Positions 31,101-44,782 of a stretch of DNA of 64,000 bases are shown here, piece after piece. The notes under the pieces were generated by a model, which made no database searches, was not told the origin of the DNA, and worked only from the letters and a program-made list of their open reading frames with translations. The DNA is from Branchiostoma floridae (Eukaryota > Chordata > Leptocardii > Amphioxiformes > Branchiostomatidae): NCBI RefSeq assembly GCF_000003815.2, contig NC_049984.1:6229868-6293867 (forward strand), given 5' to 3'. Within the stretch, counting starts at the first letter, position 1. Each line of letters begins with the position of its first letter. The position numbers and the translations under genes were made by a program.

Positions 31101-32590
31101 GAGTAGCCATATGATTTCCATACAGAGAAGCTTATGTCTTTTCAACATGTACACAAAGTCATGACTGGTGTAGATGACACAAAGCCGGTGCCTGTGTCGT
31201 GACTATGTTTCCCCGCCTGATATTTGCATCCCTGACGAGGACTTTTGTGTGAGCGCTCCCGCTAAATACACGTACAAATAGGTGTGTGAAGTTCACACAT
31301 GAGCAGAATACGAGCAGAAGCGAGGTCACAGTCAAACGCACAAACCGCGTCAATGCGGTTGCTATGGGTACGGCTGTGAATATGCCCCTTAACCTTTCCA
31401 CTGAAACTACCTACATAGTACTTAGCCGGGTGTGTGTATTTTGGCGCGAGTTTGACAGCTTGTTTGACAAACTACGAATGATCAGAGTTTATCAAAAATG
31501 GGCTTTTACACTGACATAGACAGACTTACACAGAGCAAAATAGATGACCATACACCCATGTACCATACACAGCTCTTTAAATCGAGCCATTCGGTCGCCT
31601 GGAAATCTATGTTGTTTCGTGTGGCCAGTTCAAGAATATCCGATATCTGCAAGGGAAAGCTAAACTGCTAGGTGTCATTGTATTCTTTTCGGGGGTGGTA
31701 GCCTTCGTGTACTACTTTCTAATGAATGCTTGAACTGGTAGAAATGTGCAAGGAACATATGAATGAGAATATTAATAGCCGTAAGTGCTACCAATGCCCA
31801 TCATATGATGGCTTTTTCTTCCAACTTTTACACTCTTATACTGCTTCTTTCTTTGTTATCTTACCTTCGGCACTACTACTTTCATCGGTAAATGCCGTCA
31901 CACTGAATAACTGTGAATCCCAATCTCTACAATGCATTAACATTTTTCCTACTACGTGTGCGGAATATTTATCAGATTCCATAATGACAACGAGTTTACA
32001 AACTTCTTACAGAGTATCATGGATTAGCTGCCTTTATTAAATTATTTAGCTATTGACAGACTTCCTGTTTTCCTCTGACGAAATGAAGAATTAATACGGG
32101 CCAAACAAAGTAGCCAGAATTTTTTTTATTGTTGTTGTCTCCGTTGTTGTTATTTTTTTACTTTCTTTTTATGAATGTTGACACATTTACGTGTAGAAAA
32201 CGTTGATATTTGAGGTGATTTGATGGAGAAATGTGACCACATGGTGAGGGTGGGGACCAGGAACCGACGTGCTCCCCGAGGAATGTGCGTGGGTTGGGAT
32301 GGCGAACCTCAGAAGCTTCTGTTTGAAACGAAATGGACCGAAAAAACGATTACAAGCAAGATAACATTCCAAGAACGTGCCACATGGGATAAAGACATTG
32401 TCAGACATCCAGGTATTCTTAAGGCTTCTGGGGAAGACGACCGCCAAATTTGCGTTTCGTGAGTGTACATGTGTGATGGCGACTTACAGGGAAACACTGA
32501 CGCCATGCATGCTTTCCACTCAAACATAGGTGACAAGATATAAGATGTTGATTACTTTAGTTGATACTTGATGAGTTCTCCTCAAATGTA
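28151..32590. other. Intergenic, no gene seen
   Basis: AT-rich. Short open frames (for example 29320-29547, 29551-29880, 30147-30526, 32220-32462) show no recognisable domain, repeat support or splice structure, so I do not call genes. Confidence 0.5.
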
Positions 32591-32599
32591 CGTCGAGTG

Positions 32600-33745
32600 G
32601 CCTACCGACGGTCAGTGCGTCGTTGTCTCTACTGCCCTATCCTACACCAGTCAGGCAGTCCTGGACCAGTACTTCCAAATCCCGCTGTATTTATGATCAT
32701 TTATGTTGTTGTTCCTCATTAGGAACAAAGTTTAGCCATATTTTCTCGGGCTGTCCCTTTATGGCTTCCCAAAGGTTGATGTCCTGTCTAAAAGAAACCT
32801 TGAGCAGCAACAGCGTTACTTTGGGCGACTATCTCGGACCAAGTCAACTCTTTCTCTCGGATTTCTCCAAACGTACCTGTCTTCCGCTTTTTTTTTCCAA
32901 ATCTACGACTTATACCCTGACATTCTGTGGTAATTTGTCCAATGTAAATTTGGTAGTGTCCACCTACTAGGAAATCGCCCCGTTAGGCTAACGTCACACT
33001 TCAAAACCGGGGCCCGACCGGGCTGAAAAATAGAAACGTTCACGTAAAATACCCGACCGGGCCCCGCTTTGGAAATGTGACGTTGGCCTAAGCCATTGCA
33101 ATACAAATGACAAAGATATAGATGAAAATACAATAGAATCTTAGGTAAAGTTCTACAGAAAGGTTCCACACTCTTCAGTTTGTTTTTTCACTTAACTTCC
33201 AGAATCCACTCTCCCTCCCCGGGGCGGCGATGACATCACCATCTAGACATGAACTTGGCTTTGTCGTGTACGTGTCAAACATCATTGTCGATGGTCCTGT
33301 AGTACCGTGTGTCTGTTAATTGTGTCAGGGAAGGCGGAATTCTTCTACAAGGTCAACATGTCGGCAGGGCCCGAACGGAAGAAAAACACATGTATGTAGC
33401 TGGCTGCAGACTGCGGCTGAGTCGGACGGGTTCTAAGATGGGCTGAATCACGATTCTGATAATCATTATCGACATTAAATCTACTTATGTCATGTCCCGA
33501 CTACATATCTACGTGTCTAGGCCAATACATATGCAACGCTCTAAAAAAGAGAGAATGAACTGCAACGGACTGAAACGTTTAATTTGTATACCACAATGTT
33601 ATACGCAATTCATGTCCATGTTCCTGTAGTCTTAGACGACCTTGGACGAGACGAGTATCGTTGTATAGAATGATCTATCATTGTTGCTCTTCATTCATTG
33701 TACCATGTACAAACGTAGTACAATAAAGTTCATTCATATATTCCC
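32600..33745 (+). mobile_element. Possible degraded non-LTR element
   Basis: A frame at 32623-32970 contains SHIFSGCPFMASQRL, faintly like the HIFxxCPxxxxxR tail of LINE proteins. At 33720 AATAAAGTTCATTCAT resembles a LINE 3' end. The two may be unrelated, and a separate foldback element sits between them. Confidence 0.22.
32982..33092. mobile_element. Short foldback/MITE element
   Basis: The left arm (GTTAGGCTAACGTCACACTT, then CGGGGCCCGACCGGG) and the right arm (CCGACCGGGCCCCG, then AATGTGACGTTGGCCTAA) are inverted copies around a short AT-rich centre, 111 bases in all. No coding potential. Confidence 0.65.
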
Positions 33746-34500
33746 AATATCATAAAAGCTTAGGATCGCCAACGTGGTGTGGTTTCAAAACTAGCACTTT
33801 CTTCTTGCGATCTGCGTTGACTGTGCCCTTAACAAGGAATTAAGGTTGGCAGCAGTTCTCAACGCCATTCATCTATTACCGGCGATGCAACATTGTCATT
33901 CACTGCCAAGACTCGCCCCGGTCGGGGATTCCCCGGGACACAGGGCCAAGTGCGTCTGTCGCTGCACAGGGCCAAGGACAGGAACAATTGAACACCGCGT
34001 ACCGTTAACAAAGGTAGTGCAGCCACCATGATCAGCAAAACTTTATTCAATATGACTGATTCTAACTTCAAAACAGACCATAATTGAACTGAGATAATTA
34101 ACAAGTGATTGGAAGTACTAACCGTGATAAAAGTATGATAGTGTATTTACAGCTGAAATTAACACTAACAGAGCCCAAAATTCAAATTTCTGTTGTTTGG
34201 CACTCAGGTGGTAGTCACTGCATCTACCGATATCTTTATCTGTCTTGGTCTTTCTTGCCGCAGTCTATCTAATACTGGCGACAGCCCAGACTGGACATGT
34301 CCATACTGACCAATTTGTTTGAACTATTTTAGAGTGTAATGCCTTGTGAACAAGTACAGTAGGGGTATTTTCTGTATCGAAAGCTAGATACGCAAAGGTT
34401 GGATATACATACGTATGACAGGCCGTTTTAAGTAATACAACCAGCTGAACAGCCAAGGTCAGAACATGCTTTGTCCACATATTCTATTCCGCCTGTCGCA
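33093..34500. other. Intergenic, no gene seen
   Basis: No domain-bearing frame on either strand and no obvious repeats beyond the AATAAAGTTCATTCAT motif near 33720. Confidence 0.5.
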
Positions 34501-34529
34501 AGATTACAGAACGTCCCGCTGCCAACCTT

Positions 34530-35000
34530 TTGTTCCTTCGGCTATTTGTTCTGAGACTGAAGTTACGTTACGACATGACAAGCTTAAGACAAGACACGAA
34601 GCCCACACGGCCGCGTCTGTTCCCGAGGCTACGGTTATTTTTCTGCCCCTGGCATGGCCTGATGCGCACCGGACCAATCGCGGTCCGACGAGTTGATTAC
34701 TCTGAAAGCAGCCTATTCCCGTCTGCATGGCTAATGTTGGTCCTACCGCGGGATTTCCCTCCGCAAACACGCGCTACGAGCCGCTTGTCCCACTTCCCTA
34801 GCGCCCGTTTTTTCTCCCCCAGGTCCGCCAGGCAGAGGCCTTTGAAAACCTCTCCCGGCGGTCGTTTGAAGTCTCCCCGCAGCTTGTCGCGAGCTCACCG
34901 CACCAGGTCGCGGATTGCTTCTCAAACAAAGGCGTTCTGAAGGACTGGGACATGTGGACTCACGCCGGTTCACGGTGCTGTTGACTGAGACAACACCGCA
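34530..35000. promoter_or_regulatory. CpG-rich patch, possible regulatory region
   Basis: The base composition shifts to GC- and CpG-rich compared with the flanks, with overlapping open frames on both strands explained by composition. It could be an enhancer, promoter or unmethylated island. No motif assigns it. Confidence 0.25.
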
Positions 35001-37600
35001 CGTTGCAATTGTAAAGCCGCTTACTGCAGGGGTAGTAAGCGGTGTGTGCGTCTTTGCTCAGTGCACGTGTCTCGTTAAACCGGCCAGACAACGCTCAAAC
35101 ACATAGGGGTATGGACAGTTCGTTATTTGTCATGTAAATATACTGAAAGAGTGTTCCTTAATGAAAGACGACCTGTTTGCAGCCTTAAGTTCTTCAACTC
35201 CATTTTAGAAACGTAAAAGACAACTTTATCGATGGTAGTACAAAACGTTCTTATAGTTACTTACAGTGACGTGTTAGTACATGCTGTACGAAATCTGTCA
35301 ACAACGTACATGAAAAAAACGACGTATACATGGGAGTTGATACATGGGCAGGGAGGGAGTAATACATATTAATATACGCGCGCAACGTACAGCAGTTTCC
35401 AATACCTGGGCACCATAAGACAGGTGTAGCCGTCCGTTGTCGTCCAAGAACCACACAATTTCGCATTGGAAGGTGCACGCTTTCTTAGTAGAGCAGGGAG
35501 TGGCTTGTAAGGTCTTTTGAACCTATGACGACAAGGTAGATCTTAGCCTGTTACTACAAGGAGACAAACATGTTTTCCCTGTCAACAGTCTTCTTGTTTT
35601 CGATGTGTACGACTTCCCGGGACATCGTAGGTCTACCACACCTTACCATGTTTTGTATTGTACAATAGTTATATTTGTCGCCAATTTTGTTCAAATATTG
35701 TTCAATTATTGTTCTTAGAATGCTGAAGGAAGCTTTGGCGAGGCCCTCCTACGACAGAAAAGCTAAGGGAACTCGCAAGATGCAAAACGCAGTGGCAGAA
35801 GACGAAGAAGCACTGCAGCTGCAGGACGTTCCAACGACGTGGATGCAGAAACTATCAGATGTGAATGAGAATGATGATGATGATGATACTTGTTCAACCC
35901 TTGTTACAAGACCCCAACATAATTTTAATCAATGTAAGCTCGTCCACACACTATTGCTGTCTTCAGGTGACAATCCGCTGAGTCTAACATTTCCTCGGCT
36001 CTATTGGTCTCTGGAAGCATAGCAGAGATTAGCTAGTTGGGGTAAATAATTAGCCAGAAAATGCCGGTCCCTCCAAGTGAGTCCGTCAGCAGATTAGTCC
36101 GATCAGCAGAGGGAACACCCTTGTGTCAAGCCGGTTGACGGACAGGTCAAGCCGACGTTCTGTTGGTTGCAAACATCACAGTTTTCTCTTTTCTGTCCAG
36201 ATGCCACCAAAGCAAACCGTAAAAGCTGCTTTCGGCAGGTTGAAAGCCGAAGATAGCAGGGATAAGCCCCGCGTTGTACTATTCATGATAGTTGATCATT
36301 TCTGTTACTGCAGCGGATTTTTGACAAAGCTGTTGTTTGACTTGACTGAAAAGGAACACGTGGTCTGGAAGTGGAAACGCGCTTGGAGGGAGCTCGCAAA
36401 ATGAAGACACGTGGTTTAAAACAAACTATACAGCACTAAAAAGAGTGAACCTTCGCATAGTCAAGACAGCATAGTTTCATCAATATCTTTACCCCATTAG
36501 TTTTCTATCCAATTGAACACCCACATTTGCGGTGCACAGTTGCCAATGTGATCATGATCATTATCTTTTTGTGGTTGCTAATCTTCTGGATTCAGATCAT
36601 TTCCCTGGCCTTTGTACTATAGTTCAAGCCTCTTGTCAGAGAAAGACTGGACAACTCCAAGAATTCAAAGAAATGCACAGTGTTTTAGTCATTCTGATCA
36701 CAGACATACGCTGGTAATAATACTGATGATGATGAAGACAATGACCTCATTGTCAGTACAGGAACAGCAAATGATGTACATGCTGTATTAGATTAAATAT
36801 ATATGAATGCTACTTTGCAATGGTTATCCTTTCTTTTTCCCTTCTTTATCGACATTGCAATGGCACAATGTGGAGAACCAGGTGGCTAACGTTGGTGTTG
36901 TACGTATATCACATACGGTGCGCCACATATTACATAATATATGCAGAAGAGTCCTGAAAGTTTCCTTCGAAACCCACAGAACCTCCCGACCCAATCAGCA
37001 TGGAAGATTCCCAGCGACATTGGTCGGTAAGCCTCCATCAGACTTCGTGAGGAAGCCGCTCGGCGTGTCACCGGGACCTCCAACCCACCTGCCCAGGTGG
37101 CCAGATCAACAGGGATCGGGGAAAGCCTACCTAACTCGTGCGGATTAGTTAACGCCTTAGAACCTTAGAGTATGAGTCTAGTCGGCCTGCCTGTAGTGGA
37201 CGCCCACGTGCTGGGTCCTTCCTGAAGCTCCGTTAGAAGGTCCAAACTGCGGCTTCGAAAGCATAAAACTTAAGGCAATTCCTTTATTATCGGAGCTGTT
37301 GCTGTTTACCTATTGTATTGACTATTGTATTGACTATTTTTTTAATCCCGAAGGTTTACTTTTATCAAGATTTATTGCCTAACCTGTGTGGTCAGGTGAC
37401 ATATGAGAGATGGAACACCAGAAATCAAGTCACTCAGCCATATATAGGACTGGTCTTCACGCCTCGTTTCTTTAAATTCAGTCCACCGTCTGGTTTTTGT
37501 TACCTTCTCAATCCAAAGTTCTTATGGGATGACTACCACACCCGCGGTGCCTGTGGTAAAGATTAGAGAACGTGGGCCGCGGTGGAACGATGGACGCTTG
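35001..37600. other. Intergenic, no gene supported
   Basis: Frames at 35675-36022 (with an NDDDDD run) and 36123-36404 (MPPKQTVKAAFGRLKAED) have somewhat protein-like composition, but there is no recognised domain and no partner exon. Confidence 0.4.
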
Positions 37601-37618
37601 CCAGGCCCCACCTGCGCC

Positions 37619-37925
37619 AGTGAAAGTGATCTCACACTAGTTAAACCCCATGACGAGCTAATCGTTAGTTGGTTGTGACAGGAAACCATATATAGAAAAG
37701 TTTCTGTGTCCTGTGGGAAAGTCCCTCAGCTCTTATTGACAAGTAGGATGGCAAGTGGATCACGGTTTATAACCAGTGAAAGTGATCTAACATCATTTTA
37801 GTACTAAGAAGAGTCAATCTTTAGTTGGTTGAAACCATATATAGACAACTTTCTAAATGATCGTTGTACTGGTGAAAAGTCCGTCACCCCTTATATCGAC
37901 AAGCACGATGGACATCTTACGCAGT
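37619..37925. repeat. Two-copy diverged tandem duplication, about 154-bp unit
   Basis: CAGTGAAAGTGATCT starts at about 37619 and again at about 37773. TTAGTTGGTTG, AAACCATATATAGA and AAAGTCC are shared downstream in the same order. Confidence 0.75.
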
Positions 37926-37965
37926 TGTCCGAAATCTTAAGTGACAAGATTAATTATATAAATAT

Positions 37966-38127
37966 AATGTCTTGAAGAGGAGAGGAGAGGAGATAGGCGC
38001 CGCCAGGGGACTACAATGCCTATTGATACAGCATGACATGTTGTGCTGCCCCTACGGCTGATTAATCAGCCTACGGCTAATTAAAAGGCTATGGGACGAA
38101 CGAACGAACGAACGAATGTCTTGAAGA
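37966..38127 (+). mobile_element. SINE-like retroposon with 13-bp target-site duplication
   Basis: AATGTCTTGAAGA occurs at 37966-37978 and 38115-38127, flanking a 136-bp insert that ends in a (GAAC)n tail. A perfect 13-bp duplication plus a simple-repeat tail is the signature of LINE-machinery retroposition. No clear pol III boxes were seen, so it may be 5'-truncated. Confidence 0.75.
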
Positions 38128-41050
38128 ACATTTAGGAGATGAATCATTTGCCTTGGCCATGCGATATGAACTAGGCCAACTAAGCCGATGTGCAACACAG
38201 TAGCCAAGTGCCTACACAGATACTGTGTTACGTTACGGATTGGTTATATTTACTGGGTGACTAAAACAGAGATTATATTAACTGCCGTTGAGTGACTACT
38301 AGTCTTACCGATTACTACCACTATACCTAAATGTCAAAGAAATAAATTCTGATAGATAGAGCGGACGAACAGAATGCCTCGTCGATGACTATCGCCACGG
38401 TCCCACGGTGTGCATGTGTTCCCATGACCGGGAATACCTCACGTTGCCAGGGGATTGCCTGGGTCTGAGTCACCGGCCTACGACTGGTGACATCGCGGGA
38501 GAAACCATTGCATCCAGGGGGTACAGGTAGGACAGGTCGTCTCCACAAAGTTGTTGCATGCGTCCGAGACACAGTTACTGTCCGAGACACACAGCTGGAT
38601 ACATATTGTACCAATAGTACAGAGGCTATTTTTTCTTCATCGCGGATGAGTGTTGTTGTTTTGGGAACCGATGTCAGAATAAGCAGGTCTTTGTGACATC
38701 AAGGCTTCTTCTCAAGACCATCTGATTAAAAACAACAGTGATTGAGGCACTGACAGCTTTGTGAGACAATGACATTGGCATTCATATGGCACCGTCTAAA
38801 GAGCCGTCGAAAGCCCACACGGCTCCAGAGTACTCCAATAAGACGCCCCACATAAATGGAGTTTATCGTTAAGTCAAACCAATCTCGCTTTGTCAGGCCC
38901 GTCTCTGACCACCGGGCGACTTTACAACCTTCATGATTAACATCAGTATGATTACTGCATAGCATACCATAATACTACATCAAACTACCTGCGCCCGGGG
39001 TACGACTCTATTTCTACTGACTAGGAGACTTGTACACACACCTCATGTATTCTGTCTTTTGCTTGCTTGCTTATTTGGTTGCCTACTTGCTTGGTTGAGT
39101 GTCTTGACGACTGGTCGACTGAGTGCGAGCCAGGTCGGTTGATATGTCACCTGTTTTTCTGGAAGGCTGATATGTTGATTGGCTGTTGTTTGTTTGCATG
39201 TTGGTTGATTACGTTCTTGCTTACTTTCTTTCTTCTAGTTAGCCGTGTCGCTATAATTAAGAGGATTCCCACATGGACTCGCCACTAATGAACCCTGTAT
39301 GTGGCTTATGGCATGTATTTAGTTGAGCAGGGTCGGTGCATGCCGCAGTTTGTTTGTGGGTCAGAGATGCCTGTGTTGCACATTCAGTAAATAGTTGGGA
39401 CAAGGGTGTGGGTAAACTACTTGTAGCCAAGGAAAGTAAACACATCATCCAATCCGACCCGCAAAATTCGGCAGAGGCCATAGGTGTGAGTGACCTGTAT
39501 ACATGTTCACGGTGGGGACAGTTACACTGCAGTTTGTGTAAAAAGATTAAAACAAACTTAGCGAAGTAAGTTAATCTTCGATCGAGTATATCTCGTATCG
39601 AGATATACTCGTATCGAGGGTGTATTAAAAAAAACAAGCGCAACCTCATATTGTTTCGGTGGGTGGCATAACTTATGTCCTCACTGACACGACAGGTAAA
39701 ATGCGGATAAAATTATGAATACCGGCGAATGTCTGTCATTTACAGATCAAAGCTACTCTGTGTTCACTGTACTTGACTTCCATAAATTTCTAATGACATT
39801 CGGAGAGCAAAATCAGACTTCAAAGGAAATGCAAAAGTCATCATCTCTGAAACTGAACTTTTATGAATCCGCGATGACATTTGGAGATTAAAACAGCTGG
39901 AAACCGCAATGTCTGAAATCACTGTCTACAGCTGACTAGTAAAATGACTCAGTAAAAACAGCTGTTAAAGAACACGACCACAATAACGTGTAAAAGACTT
40001 ACGTCTGATGTGTCTGGATTAAGTGAATATTATTAAAATGAAATACTTGTTAGGGAACGATCAGGAACAATTATGGGTGGAGGATTATGCTCGTTTATTA
40101 TTTACTTCTATATAAGTTTTATATAAAAGTCTTTGTTTCTGTGTGACCTTGGCACCTTGCTTGTGCATTTTAGGGGACATTTGTATACGTGTTCTCACAA
40201 AGATTGAATATGCCATTCGACACGCATAGACGTTTCTGATTAAGCCCTTTCACTTGCACACCTGGTGTAAACGTCTACCTGACAGGTGGAACAAAAGGTA
40301 CAATACCGTGTTTAGCATGTAGTCCTGGACGGGACGATGCAGTGTGTGTGACTGTATGTTGGCCTAAGGGCTTGTTCATTTAACCAAGAATCTTGCGAAC
40401 TGGAACAATTCCCACTTTGATTAATGTTTTAATCTCATCTTTTCATTTCCTCTGTTTGGTAGACTGTATGCATTGAAGGTACGCTGTGTAAAGTATGCTG
40501 TGCTTACACCCCCCCCAGTCAAGTTCCTGTGAGGATACGCCAACTATTGACGACTGATAATCATATGTTATCGCTACCTTAGAGGTGAGAGAAAAGACAT
40601 AGAACGTTGGTAATTATAGAATATGATTCACGTCAGTGTTTCATGACTTTAAGTATCATCATTAGCATAAAGTTGTCTGCATCACATCCTTTTCACTATG
40701 ACTGACAATAAATAATTGTATATGGACAAATGGCATAATAAATACTGCTAGAAAAAAATGAATGAGGAAAATTGAGATTTTCTGGTGTGCTGAATAATAT
40801 TCAATACTATTTGTCCTCTATATATCTCCGGTAAGTTTCCCCCGTGCTTTCAGTGCTAGTTTTCCACCCTACCGAGCGTACTTAAATCGCAGACAGCCTT
40901 AACGCGTTTGGTAGTTATAGATAGCGGACAGATAAGTGTGCCCTCTGGCTACATTGTGCTTAAACTCATGGCAGTCCTGACACAAATCCCTGCGGCTATT
41001 TAACGGTAGTCTGGGAAGGATTGCGCGGGGAGGCGAAGACACCAGGGGTC
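38128..41050. other. Intergenic, no gene seen
   Basis: It contains a degenerate GCTT/GGTT low-complexity tract at about 39060-39240 and a 29-bp palindrome at 39583-39611. Otherwise AT-rich without coding signal. Confidence 0.5.
39583..39611. repeat. Perfect 13-bp-arm palindrome
   Basis: CGAGTATATCTCG, spacer TAT, CGAGATATACTCG. CTCGTATCGAG also occurs twice across it as a direct repeat. Confidence 0.9.
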
Positions 41051-41357
41051 AGAGATTGGCGTTATGTCTTCCTGGCGTCTGGAGTAAATGATGTCGGGCG
41101 GCACTTAGGGCGGCCGCGCCAATCTGTTCAAGTCGTAACGCGCGGTCGATGTCGGTGAAATTTTTCTTAGCGACAATACGGCAATTGGTGTGACTCACTG
41201 CGCGACAATCTGAGGCTGATAATAACGGTTGCACCCTGCCACCCCTGTGGGGTCGTGGACGTGGTCTAGCCCAAGGGCGACTTCCTTATAAGGCACGGGA
41301 GGCAAGCCCAGGGTGGAGGCAGGGGGAGGGCTATTGGGATCAGATGATGTCATGGCG

Positions 41358-41657
41358 GAAGTAAATATATACAAGGGGTCCTTCAGCGAGGTCACATCAT
41401 TTCTCTTGTAGGGAAGGCTGCTGCAGCGACGAGCCGGCACGAGGCAACGCCGAGAAGAAGGGAATTTAGGAGCCGCCCGCCGAACTTGGACCTGAGAGAA
41501 AAGTCAACAAACTTGCGGACTGCCGTCTTGGCGAAGAAGAGGCCTCTGGCGAGCGGTGGCCGACTCAGCTGACAGACTCGCTGCTGGGCGGTTTTTATAC
41601 GACTTTTGCAGCTGGAATTTCTTCTGCACAGGGAGTCTGCGGACCGCACATTCACGG
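41358..41657 (+). promoter_or_regulatory. Putative core promoter and 5' UTR of the metalloproteinase gene
   Basis: A TATATA-like element at about 41364-41371 lies in otherwise CpG-rich sequence, with an inverted ETS-like GGAAGT just before it and a CCAAT motif near 41116. Transcription would start around 41395, giving a 5' UTR of about 260 bases. Inferred from sequence only. Confidence 0.35.
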
Positions 41658-41780
41658 ATGGAACTACCGGAGACGCTGTACTGTGTTCTCCTCGGCCTGG
41701 CCGCGCTGGTGCTCCGAGCCGTGCCGACCCCCGTGCCGCTGACGACCGTCAGACCCACCGTCAACCCGCAGCAAGGCTTG
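41658..41780 (+). CDS. MMP exon 1: signal peptide
   Basis: 41 codons from the ATG at 41658. [16 protein letters not shown] forms the hydrophobic core, then PTPVPLTT. The exon ends NPQQGL at donor GTATGT, phase 0. The ATG context is weak at -3 (C) but has G at +4. Confidence 0.8.
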
Positions 41781-44744
41781 GTATGTACTACTAGAACACT
41801 ACCTTCTGTGTTAGCAGGGTCGAGTCGGCGGGGGCCGGCCGCAAGAATTTCCACCGTGTTTTACATGTAGTTCACATAACCATAGCCCGATTGTAGCAGT
41901 CTCAATAACAAACGAGGCCGACCCAGACAGTCGGACAAATGCGGTAAATCCCCGACAGTGCCCGGTGGCAAATTTAATTAGACTCTCTCTCCTTACCAAC
42001 AGTGATATATCCAGAGCGCTATATCTCGGCCTGCCCTCCCTATCCCTGGCGCGAGGAAACCCGACGCCTGCCTGGCGAATAATTTCCCTTTAACATGTAC
42101 ACGTTATCCCGTCTCCTGTCACGGCGCCGCGCGATGCCGCTCGCCCGGCCAGCTCGGGCGCTCGGGCCGTGCCGTGTTGATATTGACAGGCCTGCTCCTT
42201 CCTCTCACCGGCTTTACCTGGGCACACACATCACCTGTACATGTGGTATCAGAGGATGCGATAGATAACGTGTAGGAGACTCGAAGCTTTCAACGGGTAC
42301 ATGTAACTTACGCAAACCTATATGACAGGTACTAAACACTTTCAATGTATATACTTCATATAGTGACATCTTCGTATAACAAGCTTTATTTACACGGCAG
42401 AAAGTACAGTTATATGCGTCTAGAGGGGAACGTTGGCGCAGGCGTTTTCTCATTCTGTTCTTTTGGAACAATACCTTTATTCCATTGAACCCTTGTAATC
42501 TGGATTTTGTTTCGGCTTTTAAGTTGTGCTGCGGACATTAAGAAGATAAAGACACGTTTTGATTGTCCTTGTATTTGATTTATTGAATAACCCAAAACGT
42601 GTCAACGTCACGTAACTTAGCTAACAAAACGCTGCCGTAGTATTACCTGTTACCTGGTTGACTTTCATTTATTTCTAGGCCGCCGGTTTAAGCAAAAGAT
42701 GGATTGAATCGTTCTCCTTAAATTCTCAAGAAATATTTAGACACGGAAAGGTCCACATTGTTTTCTTTTACTTCCGAAAACTTTCCCCTGTGTGTCTCTC
42801 TGAGACCACCGTGTAGGAGAATGTGTAAGACCGGGCTGAGACGTGTGCTTGATTACAGGTTAATTAACACAGTAGTGTTATAGAAACGTCGCGTGCCTTT
42901 AGGACCCTACATGTAAGAGAAGAGAGGGTAGATAATGAACGAGGTTGGCTGGGGGCAGACCAAGGTTATGATCCTGTGATACTTTACTCAGACGTCCATT
43001 AGCGGTGTGCATATAAAACACACTACTGGTCTTCCCGAATTCGCTAAGGCATAGAAGAGACCCTTGGTGCCAATGTACAGGGGGAAATGGGCTAAAACTG
43101 ATATTACACGAAGACTGTTTTACGGATATGGCTAAAAATTGGTGGGTTATTTGTTCTATGTGTTGGCCAGAAGGTAAAAAGGACTGTGTAGAAACGGTGA
43201 CATGCTCAATGACACACCGATGGTGAAAGTGCAGGAAGACGGAGCGGAAGGGCAGGAATTTCCTGACGGTTTCGTGCCATACCTTACCCCCCACCTGTAC
43301 GTCACGGTCGAACGGCGCAATTAAGCAGCTAGGGCGCGGTGCTTTCTGACGACGTGAAGACCGACTTGCCCTGCAGCTCGTAAACTGACGCACGTCATAC
43401 CGTCTGTAATGTGTCCTTTAGCACCTAGTGTTTTACTCTCACTACCCCGCACCTGGCCAGGATAACCATCTACAATACACAGTATTTGGTTGCGGTTTTT
43501 ACCCCAACGCCGGGCATGTCTGCACAAACTATTAATTCCTGTTCACGCCGAGACTGGAATTCAAGGCTGCACAAGCGCTACTGTCTCTTTCCCTTCTTTG
43601 TTCAGGCATATTTGGGAAGTACGGAAGTGGCGGGGAATGGGGCCCGATTTCACGCACCAGACACGTGTGAGGTACGGCGATTTCACGGAGAGAACATAAC
43701 TCTATTAAGAACTCAAAACGCGATAAAGACCTTTTGTTCCCGACGTGCTCTCCCACGAACTTCCCGGCTGATTCTTCGGCACGATTTACTTCTCACAGAT
43801 GGTACAAAAATATTCAGCTGAGAATGCTTCTGTCCTGTAGTTGCTACCTTCGTGTGCCAGGCCCACATAGCAACGAAAAGCCAGCTCCACCCATTCATAA
43901 GACGTCACAAGCATGAGACCGTTATTATAGGATCCACTATAAGCCATCGTACAACGGACCAAAAATCCAAACATTTAGTCATTACTTTCACCAGAAGCCA
44001 CGTCGCCAACAAAACAAATTCTTGGGGAAATGCCTTATGTCCCTGGGTCATCTATTGTCTGTATACATTCATTGCTAAACTTTCCAACCACAGATATTAG
44101 TCAGAAAAGACAAAGGGTCGTTTCCTTCCGCCGGAGTCAGCTAAAATTGGGCGGTTCGTCCCGAGCCCCGGGCACACGGGGTCAGACTGGGAAGTGTGGA
44201 TGTACAAATGTTATTGTTTCCTTACCCCCACGCTGACTTCAACTGTGCCAAGACTCCATCAGGAGCTCCCTTAAGACTTCAGACTTCTTAAACAACTTAC
44301 TTAGCTGTCGTCTTAAGGTGGCGAAATGGCAAGTTATTTTTGTCTCGCTGGACCAATTATTGGAGACGTTGCGAAAACTCCTTAAAAGTGTAGAAGGTTT
44401 TCAACATTACGCTCTTGTCTTCTGTTGACCCCAACCCTGACATAAAACAAACCGAAGAAGTTGACTTGAGGAGAGCTTCTAGAGATCCATGGAGATTTCC
44501 GTTGGGCCTTTGAAGGTGTTTTGCTACTTGCCTGTTGTTTCGCGTCATCACAGATACTGAAGGTACTGTAGTTTTGTGGGTCTCAAGCTCCCGGATTTGG
44601 TCTAACGACCTGCTAAACCTCAAGCTAAAGGAGTTGGTTTTCTTGTTTTCGTAACATATACGAATATATGTACAAACACACACACTCGAATACACACACA
44701 ATCACACAAATACACGCGCGAGTTCGAACGCAGTCCCACAGAAG

Positions 44745-44782
<38 letters not shown>

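Noticed and set aside
34530-34973. Overlapping open frames in the CpG-rich patch as a gene
   Set aside because: Frames are open on both strands because of low stop-codon density in GC-rich DNA; no domain is seen.
35675-36404. Two short genes (acid-run frame and MPPKQ frame)
   Set aside because: No domain, no homology that I recognise, no splice context; length is within chance expectation.
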